64,000 bases of DNA, from NCBI GenBank assembly GCA_027625915.1, contig JANTQA010000072.1:3720001-3784000 (forward strand). The letters run 5' to 3'. The notes beneath the pieces were generated by a model. The model worked only from the letters and a program-made list of their open reading frames with translations, did not search any database and was not told where the DNA came from. Source of the stretch: Anaeramoeba flamelloides. Lineage: Eukaryota; Metamonada; Anaeramoebidae. The position numbers and the translations under genes are program-made. Shown in pieces: positions 56,640 to 64,000 of this stretch; position 1 is the first letter of the stretch; each line of letters begins with the position of its first letter.

Positions 56640-57700
56640 GCCTGTTGTTTTTATTAATAATTCTTTGATTATATTTTATTATTTTTTCTAAATCTGGAAG
56701 AGAAAAATTATTTAATTTATTTTTTAATTTAATTTTTTATTATTAACTGAAATACTAAATTTTCAAAATTAAATTCAATTTTATAAATAATAATAGTTTT
56801 ATTTCTGTTTAATTTGTATTTTCTATAATACATGGATTAATCCATGAATTTACACAATTTATTGTTTTTATTTCATAATTAAAAATTTCCAACACATATT
56901 TTAATTGACTTAATATAACTGATTTAAATAATCTAATTTTTAAACTATTATCGAGAGAATTGTTATAAAATAATTGTTTGCAGTTGTTATATGCTTCTTT
57001 AGATTTTTTTAAAAGTATAAACTATAAGTGAAATTTTATCTAAACAAATAACAAACTCACTTTTTAATATGTTTTTTAGATATAATTGTTTTATCCTAAT
57101 TAGTTTTTAATCCTCATTGAATAATAATTTCATATATTGAATTTAATTTTGGATCTACTTGGATTTTATACCCTTTAATAATTAGATTTAAATCATCTGT
57201 AAACAATTGGTAATGTTTTATTAATGATATAATTTTCAATTAAAGAAAATGGGGAATAAGAGAAAATAAAATTGAAGAGTGTTAGTATCCATGAAATATA
57301 CCAAGTTGTTTCCCTTGATAATTCTATAATATTTTTTTTTTTTGATAATTTAATTTAAAATCATTTTTTTACTTGTTTTTCTAATTATTTAAGAACTAAT
57401 TGAATCAAAAAATTGGTTATAACAATTATTATAATATAATTTTTATGACTTTTATTTTCATTATTTTATTGTACCTTATTATAAGTATTTTAGAAATTTA
57501 GTACTGCAATACGAGTATCATATTTTTTTCTGAAACACAAATTGAAATTTATGAATAAATTATCAACTAGATTCAATTATTTTATATAAAATTTTTAAAA
57601 ATAATCTTGGGAAACTTTTAATAATTGAAATTAGCAAATAATTTAAAGTTACACCTTCATTTTCTTTTTTATGAAAAAATAAAATTGATTTTTTTTTAAT
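56640..57700 (-). mobile_element. LINE fragment
   Basis: The minus strand reads SKEAYNNCKQLFYNNSLDNS then LKIRLFKSVILSQLKYVLEI, homologous to FSQQKLANGVKLQMFKSVF at 11570. Upstream in LINE order it reads a broken GIFHG...SILFSLIPHFL and QLFTDDLNL (RT motifs). Several frame breaks. Confidence 0.7.
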
Positions 57701-58012
57701 ATATTAAAAATAATAAATGTTAAAACATAAACAGAAAAAAAAACAAAGAATATATATTGAAACTCAAAATTGAAAAAAAAAAAAAAAATAGTAATAATAA
57801 AATTCTAAAAAAACATTCCAAAAAAGGGGGGGGGGAATTCTTTTTTTCAATTGAAATTTAGTGATATCTTTTTAAAAATTATTTGATTTTATTTTAAAAT
57901 TAAAAAATATGATTCTTTTAGACTATTAAAAAAAATAGATTAATATAATCTCTCCACTAAGTCAAATAAATTTTTCAAAAAATATAATAATTAAAAAAGA
58001 AAAAAAATATTA

Positions 58013-58211
58013 CAGTCAGTTCCACTTTTAAGGCACAAACTTGCAACGAAATTTAAGGCACCAAAAAAATCCCAAATTAAGGCACAAAATTTGCAATTTT
58101 TTTTTTTACAATTTATTTTACTAGAACCTGAATTTTGTACCTTAATTTGAGATTTTTTTATTGTGCCTTAAATTTCGTTGCAAGTTTGTGCCTTAAAAGT
58201 GAAACCGAATG
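58013..58211. mobile_element. Palindromic MITE M1, copy 6
   Basis: CAGTCAGTTCCACTTTTAAG ... AAAAGTGAAACCGAATG, TA on both sides. Arms matched as TTGCAACGAAATTTAAGGCA and its complement, again with a shared variant (GCAA for TCAA) in both arms. Confidence 0.85.
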
Positions 58212-59414
58212 TACTGAAAATTATCATTTTTTTATTCAATTTACAATAACATATAATCAAGTTGTAAACCTTTTACAAAATTGTCATTATTATAATGTTT
58301 ATTATATAAGTGTAGTTTAAAAATAATTTTTTTTTACAAGTTATGATATATTAATTAAGAATAATTAAAAAGTAATTTTTAAATTTTTTTTTATTTTTTT
58401 ATTTATTTTATTCTTGATAATCATTTACAATGCCTGAAAAGGCACCTAATTTTTTAAAATGGATTATAAAATGGAATTTAAGAAAAGTATATTTTCTACT
58501 TCATTTTTAATAACCCGTTATTATTATTTTTTCAAATTGGAATTCTAAAGATGTTTTTATTAATTTAACTCAACTGTTTTGGATAACGAGATGAGAAAAA
58601 AAAAATATTTTTGAAAATATATTTTAATCTTGAAAGTTAATTTTTTTCAGTTTAGTGAATTTCAAAATTAATATTTCAAATTTTTAAAATTTGTCTTGCT
58701 CATAAAGAATAAAATAAAACAAAAAACTAATAAGTATTTTTTTTTTAATTTACTTTTTTTTTTTTATTTAACTGTAGTGACTTAATTTTAAGCATACCAT
58801 AACATGTACTATTGGTTTATAAATTCAAAATTATTAAATCTTTTTTTCTTTATGTTTAATATAAAAATATTATTCAACAAGAAAAATATATTGGATATTG
58901 TTTTCATCTGCATTCAAATAACTATAGACATTTTAAACCATGGATCACAAATGCTATATACACCCAACTATATATACACATTTATTTTATCAAAATCTAA
59001 TTGACAGTCATTCTTTAGTTCAATTATTTTTTATAAAAAATAACTTTGAAAAAAAAATAACAGGAAATATGATCACATTCTCCCTTAAATAATCTTTTAT
59101 ATTAAAGATCATACTAATCCTTTAAAAAAGAATTAATGACAAACCAACTATTTGAGTTATTTGTACCTTTGTAGAATTTTAAATTTCAAAAGAACGATAA
59201 GATCGAAATTCAAATAATGGACCAAAAAAGTTGATTAAATCTGTCACTTTCATTTTCGTGTTGAATAATTTCATTCAAGGGGAACTAAAATTAATCAAAA
59301 TAGATTAGAGGTTGTCACTTAAAGAATAAATAATTCAGAAATTCGAGTATTTTTTAATTTATAATTTCCAAAATCATTTTTTTTGAATTTTTGTGTAAAA
59401 AAGTGTCAAATAAG

Positions 59415-61633
59415 ATGAAACTTTTCACTATTTTAATTGTAAATATCGTCGTTCTATTATTTATAACAATATTTTTTCCTTTATTCTTTAGATAAAGAAT
59501 AAAACAAAAAAAAAAAAAATTTTTCTTCTTTTCTTTTAAAACCAAAAATATTAAAAACCAATAAACCTTCAAACAAGAAAAAAAAAAATAAAACCCTTTT
59601 TGTAATTTTTTTTCTTAATTCTTTTCTCTCAAATTTTCCCCACTCGCCTTACCAACAAAACAATAAATAAAAAAAAAAACTAAAAATAAAAAAAGATTCT
59701 TTTTCTCGTTTTTTCAATTGTGCTAACAAAACAACAAGAAGAAAAATCGCGAACAAGATCACCACATTTAAAAGAACCAACACCAACTGGTGAGTTAATT
59801 GTGAAACTCAAAGAGGGCATCACTGTCGAAGAGTTCACTGATAAAACAGGGCTTGTATTAATAAAAAAACTCAACTTTGGATCAAGGAATTACTTATTCA
59901 AAAAGACCAGCTTAGAATTTGTGGAAATGGTAAAAGCCAAAGGAAAAGGAAAAGGAAAAGGATTTCAAAAACCAATTTTCCGTATTGACTCAATTTTAAA
60001 AACACACTTGGAAGAATTGGTTGAGCATTATGAAGAAAATAGATTTTACAAGCCGTATTTGAAAACATACGAGCCAAGTGATTCCTTGTTTGAAGACCAA
60101 TTCCATTTGGTCAACACTGGGCAATTTGATGGCCTCGAGGGATTTGACGTTAATGTGCAGCCACTCTGGGACGAAGGGATCTTTGGAGCAGGGATCAATT
60201 TAGTGATCGTGGATGATGGGCTCTATAAGGATCACGATGACTTGAAGGGAAACTACAACCCAGACTTGAGCTATGATTACTGCAATGACATCACTGACCC
60301 CACTGGTACCATTGATGATACACACGGAACTGCCTGTGCTGGTATGGCAGGCGCCTCGGGCGATGACGGTGCGTGTGGTGTGGGTATTGCGCCTAGCGTC
60401 AATTTATCTGGGAGAAGGATCATTTGCCCTGGGGTGACCTTTTCTGATATGGCTAATTCATTAGGAGACGAAATGACTTCCGTTATCGACATCTCAAGCA
60501 ACAGTTGGGGTGACTTTGGCTGTGACATCTATGGGTGTAGTTATGTTCGGGTCTCCAATGTTTTAAAAGAAGCGATCGCCGAGGGAGTTGCCAATGGCCG
60601 TAATGGGAAGGGAATAATTTACACATTTGCGGGTGGCAATGAGGGCGACTATGGCGGCAATGTTAATCACTATTCCACAAATAAGCTTTTGGAAGTTATT
60701 ACTGTAGCAGCTGTTTCCAATGGTGGGAAGCACTCACATTATTCAAATATTGGGACGGGGATTTTAGTCTCGACAATTTCCAGTGGCAGAAATCAAAAGG
60801 ATGAATATATTACAACAAGGACAACTGGCAGCGAAACAAGTACAAGCTGTGATGAACGGTTTTCTGGCACTTCCTCTGCCACTCCTTTATTAGCCGGTGG
60901 CATTGCCCTGATGCTTGAAAAGAATTCAAATTTAACCTCATGGGATGTTCAAAGTATTTTAATTGAAAGTGCTACCTTTATTGATCCTCCATATAATGAT
61001 AACAGATGGGTTACCAATAACGCAGGATACAAATTTTCCCCAAATTTCGGGTTTGGTCTTTTTGATGCAAACAAGGCAGTTCAAATTGCAGAAAATTGGG
61101 AAAGCCTCCCTCAAATGGAAACATTTGTCACACCCATCCAAAACAAAATCGTGGATATCCCCGAAGATGACAAAAATGGTGTGAATCTCCATTTAACAAT
61201 TGAAACAGAGGATGCTCTTACCATAACCGGTGGTGTTATTTTATATCTTTCCGTTGAACATTCATATATCGGCGATTTGGACATTAAAGTGATCTCCCCT
61301 CACGGAACAATCGCCTATGTCATGGATAAAAACTCCAATCTTCAAACAAAATTAGACCGCCATTATTTCTCCATAAGAACCTTTTATGGTGAAAATTCAA
61401 AAGGCACATGGACCTTGAATGTTAGAGACTACGTTCCCGTAGACGAAGGCAAAATTCTTGATTGGAATCTCGAATTTTATGGTGTTAACCAAGAAATACC
61501 TGACGTGCCAGAGTTTGAAGATAGATCCCTTGTTTATCCAGAACTGGAAGAGGACGAATCTCTTGCAAGTAATTCAAATTGTGTATCTTTCCTATTAATG
61601 CTTATTTCTTTATTTCTTTTTATTATTTTTTAA
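59415..61633 (+). CDS. Kexin/furin-family subtilisin-like protease with P domain
   Basis: A secretory-pathway serine protease of the S8B family, which cleaves proproteins after basic residues. The main exon is 59696-61633. A 24-nt first exon, ATG at 59415 to 59438 (MKLFTILI), is inferred; joined across a 257-bp intron (GTAAAT...AAAAAG) it completes the signal peptide MKLFTILIILFLVFSIVL. Total about 653 residues. A pro-region follows (about 20-150), with a Lys/Gly run (KGKGKGKG). Catalytic residues are Asp about 181 (VIVDDGLYKDHDDL), His about 218 (DDTHGTACAGMAG), oxyanion Asn about 323 (FAGGNEGD) and Ser about 401 (FSGTSSATPLLAGGIAL). A P/homoB domain spans about 500-605 (SVEHSYIGDLDIKVISPHG; GTWTLNVRDYVPVDEGKILD). 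The C-terminus is a hydrophobic anchor (CVSFLLMLISLFLFIIF), either a TM or a GPI signal. Exon 1 is less certain than the rest. Confidence 0.88.
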
Positions 61634-61726
61634 TTCCTTTAATTAATTAATCATTGAATATTTTATAAAAACCAAATGAAAAAGAGAAATTACAGGAAAT
61701 TATTATAAACAAAGAGATCTTTTTCT

Positions 61727-61778
<52 letters not shown>

Positions 61779-64000
61779 GACTGCAAATATTAATTTTTAA
61801 AAGTCTAAATATGTGCTTATGTGGAGTAAACTATTTATTATTATAAGGAAACTAGGTTTCAAAGTTGTCAAATAATTTTTTTTTTTTTTGCGAATTATTA
61901 AAAATTTTATATACTCAATATTTAATAAAACAACAAAATTTTAAATGATATCAGTTTCACGACTTTTTTTATGAAATTTCCTTTTTTTTTTTTGAGTATT
62001 ATATGGTTATCTTTAAAAGTAAAAAATAGAGTTTTTTTTTTGGTTAGTTGAGTAGAAACTTCTCATAAATTTTTGATAAAAATTTTTTTAGCTGTAAAAA
62101 TGTGAGCAATAATCCAAAACAATTTAAATCCTGGTTAATTCATCAAAAATGAATAGAAAAGCTATAACTTAAAGATTGTTAAAAATTCATATAAATATAT
62201 AGTACTTATTCATCTCATATTTTTTAAAAAACATCAATTTTTATTTAATCTTTTTTTTTTAATTGTAATATTTTGATAATGAAAACATATTTTAATAAAT
62301 AAACTAAATTAATTGGTGTATTCAACCTGATAGTGTTTTCTGTTATGAATAACAAATAAAAAGCGAATATTTTAACTTTACTAAAAGATCAAATGAAAAA
62401 AGGAAAATAAAATAAAATGATGAAATAAATAATTGAATTGAAAATATTGGTAAAATATTTGGGACTAGGCTTAATAAAGATATAGAAAGGAAAAAAAAAA
62501 AAAAAAAGATTCCTAAATGGAAAAAAAATTATTGAGATTTGTATTTTCTTTATTGTTTGTTATTGAATTTAGTTTTTTTTGTTTTATCTTTAATATTAGT
62601 TGTTAATCAACTGAAAATAGAGAATTATTTCTTCTTGATTACCAGTGCAGTATAAATCTAAATTAGTGAACCCACGTTTACAAATCTTAGTTCTTTTTAT
62701 AAGAAAAACTTGTATATAAATTGGGTCATGAAACCTCTAACCCCCAAATTAGATTCAAATAACATTAGAGATTCTAATTAAAATAACTAAGATCATCAAC
62801 CGACTCTTTTAAAATTATTTGAGATGTGTAATACCTTTTTCGAAGTAAAAGAAAAGATATACATTCGGATTTTTTCCCATCAAAACCATCATTTTATTGA
62901 TATTTTTATTCTCTTTTTAAATATTCTGTTTTGGTTATCTATTTTTATCAAATAATTAGTTAGTAATTCTTTCTAAAATTAAATTATTTCAATTTGAAAT
63001 TAATCCTATCTATTACAGTTAGTTTCACTTTTAAGGCATAAACTTTCAACAATATTTAAGACACAATAAAAATCTCAAATTGAGGTACAAAATTCAGATT
63101 CTAGTAAAACAAATTGCAAAAAAAAAAATTCCAAATTTTGTGCCTTAATTTGAGATTTTTATTGTGTCTTAAATTTCGTTGAAAGTTTGTACATTAAAAG
63201 TGGAACTGACTGTAATAAAAATATCTAATAAAGAAAAGATAATTGTGAAACAGAAAATTACTTTTGAATAATTCATAAAACTTTTAATTGTAGAGTTAAT
63301 TTGTCTTGTAAATTTCTTATGATTTTTTGAAAAATATACATAAAACTTCTCTCATTTCTCATAAGAGAATTTGGAAAAATGTTTATTGGAATACTTTTAC
63401 ATTAGATGTAGATTAAAAACCATTTTTTAACTTTATATATTACAAAATAAGTATTTATAACGTAATTGTGAGTATGATGATAATTATTAAAAATGAATTT
63501 TATAGGAAAAACGGCCCACTTGAATTTTTATTCTGAAAAAGTATTATTAATTCAAATATTTATAAAGATAATTTTTATTAAATTTATTTTTTGATAATTA
63601 TCCTTTTATATTTGAGGTTAATATATATATATATATATATTTAATGGAAACAATAAAAATTCAGTTTAAATCTTCCGATTTTCAAAATTTTACACAGAAT
63701 AGAATTTATATTTAAACTTAATTAAAATTTTTTTCATTTTTATTTATTTTTCTTTTTTCTTATTATAATTAAATAAACGGAATTCAATATAAATTATTCA
63801 AAAATAATAATTGAAACTAATTTTATAAAAAATTAACACCTATGATATTAATAATGAATTCTCTTTAAACAAATTATATTATTTTTTTTTGGTAGAATTT
63901 AACCTTTTAAAATGCCAACAAAAACTCTACAATTTGATTAATTGTTATAGATCAGCTGAAAATTCAACTTTTAAACCAGAAAAATTGGAAAAATATAAAA
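61634..64000. other. Intergenic, no gene seen
   Basis: Holds a T44 homopolymer at about 61729-61772, the M1 MITE at 63016-63212 and a (TA)n tract at 63621-63640. Otherwise AT-rich sequence without supported ORFs. Confidence 0.5.
63016..63212. mobile_element. Palindromic MITE M1, copy 7
   Basis: CAGTTAGTTTCACTTTTAAG ... AAAAGTGGAACTGACTG, with TA on both sides. One of the less eroded copies. Confidence 0.85.

Larger units (their letters stand above)
46820..59414. other. Large gene-poor block with many MITEs
   Basis: 12.6 kb with no identified host gene. It carries R6 at 47321-47960, five M1 MITEs, two M3 copies, one M2, one M4, the 48690-49043 inverted-repeat element and a LINE fragment at 56640-57700. 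Coding-like but unidentified patches occur at 53160-53420 (richer in G+C) and 51335-51604 (minus). The remainder is AT-rich with long homopolymers. Confidence 0.5.

Noticed and set aside
61729-61772. T44 tract as a retrotransposon tail or a promoter element
   Set aside because: No element boundary or target duplication flanks it, and long A/T homopolymers are common across the window.
1-64000. CRISPR array, tRNA, rRNA or bacterial operon structure
   Set aside because: Spaced short repeats, cloverleaf sequences with a recognisable T-loop box, and rRNA core motifs were looked for by eye and not found; the gene families are eukaryotic.

Overview
The window is very AT-rich (roughly 80% A+T by eye) eukaryotic nuclear DNA from a protist. 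Identifiable coding islands are separated by long stretches of interspersed repeats. The gene content suggests a free-living amoeboid protist: RCC1 repeats followed by two BTB domains, an F-box/LRR protein with a Lys/Glu-rich insertion, a THH1/TOM1-type seven-helix protein, and a kexin-like protease. Of the lineages I know, Anaeramoeba (Metamonada) fits this style best. That is an impression from family content and composition, not something shown here. The recognised genes stop with TAA or TAG, so the code looks standard.

Layout of genes. 3236-3962 (+) is the last exon of an importin-alpha gene whose earlier exons are not visible. 9795-17912 (+) is a three-exon gene for a polypyrimidine-tract-binding (PTB/hnRNP-L type) protein with four RRMs. 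22752-24842 (-) is an F-box/leucine-rich-repeat protein. 27686-29038 (-) is an MFS transporter of UNC93-like type. 29695-29995 (-) is a small GC-rich, secreted-looking gene that may be decayed. 34608-40831 (+) is a two-exon RCC1/BTB protein. 45596-46498 (+) is a THH1/TOM1-like membrane protein, with a short unidentified ORF tail-to-tail at 46613-46819 (-). 59415-61633 (+) is a kexin/furin-family subtilase with a tiny signal-peptide exon. These are unrelated housekeeping or signalling genes. I see no operon or pathway linking them.

Exon joins were worked out from reading frame, GT/AG signals and family conservation. They give introns of 2776, 2846, 4400 and 257 bp, all starting GTAA. Three are giant introns packed with repeats, while the F-box, MFS and THH1 genes have none.

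The rest is a graveyard of mobile elements. One non-LTR (LINE) retrotransposon family has at least six fragments. A palindromic TA-target MITE family has seven copies, one nested inside another MITE. A 1.5-kb inverted-repeat element sits inside a LINE copy, beside a second MITE in the same LINE. There are also several other inverted-repeat families, a foldback family concentrated in the PTB introns, and a roughly 1.9-kb structure with nearly identical inverted arms that looks like the youngest insertion. No tRNA, rRNA or CRISPR array was seen. I found no clear new multi-gene system. The strongest unusual features are the repeat-filled giant introns and the well-resolved nested transposon history.
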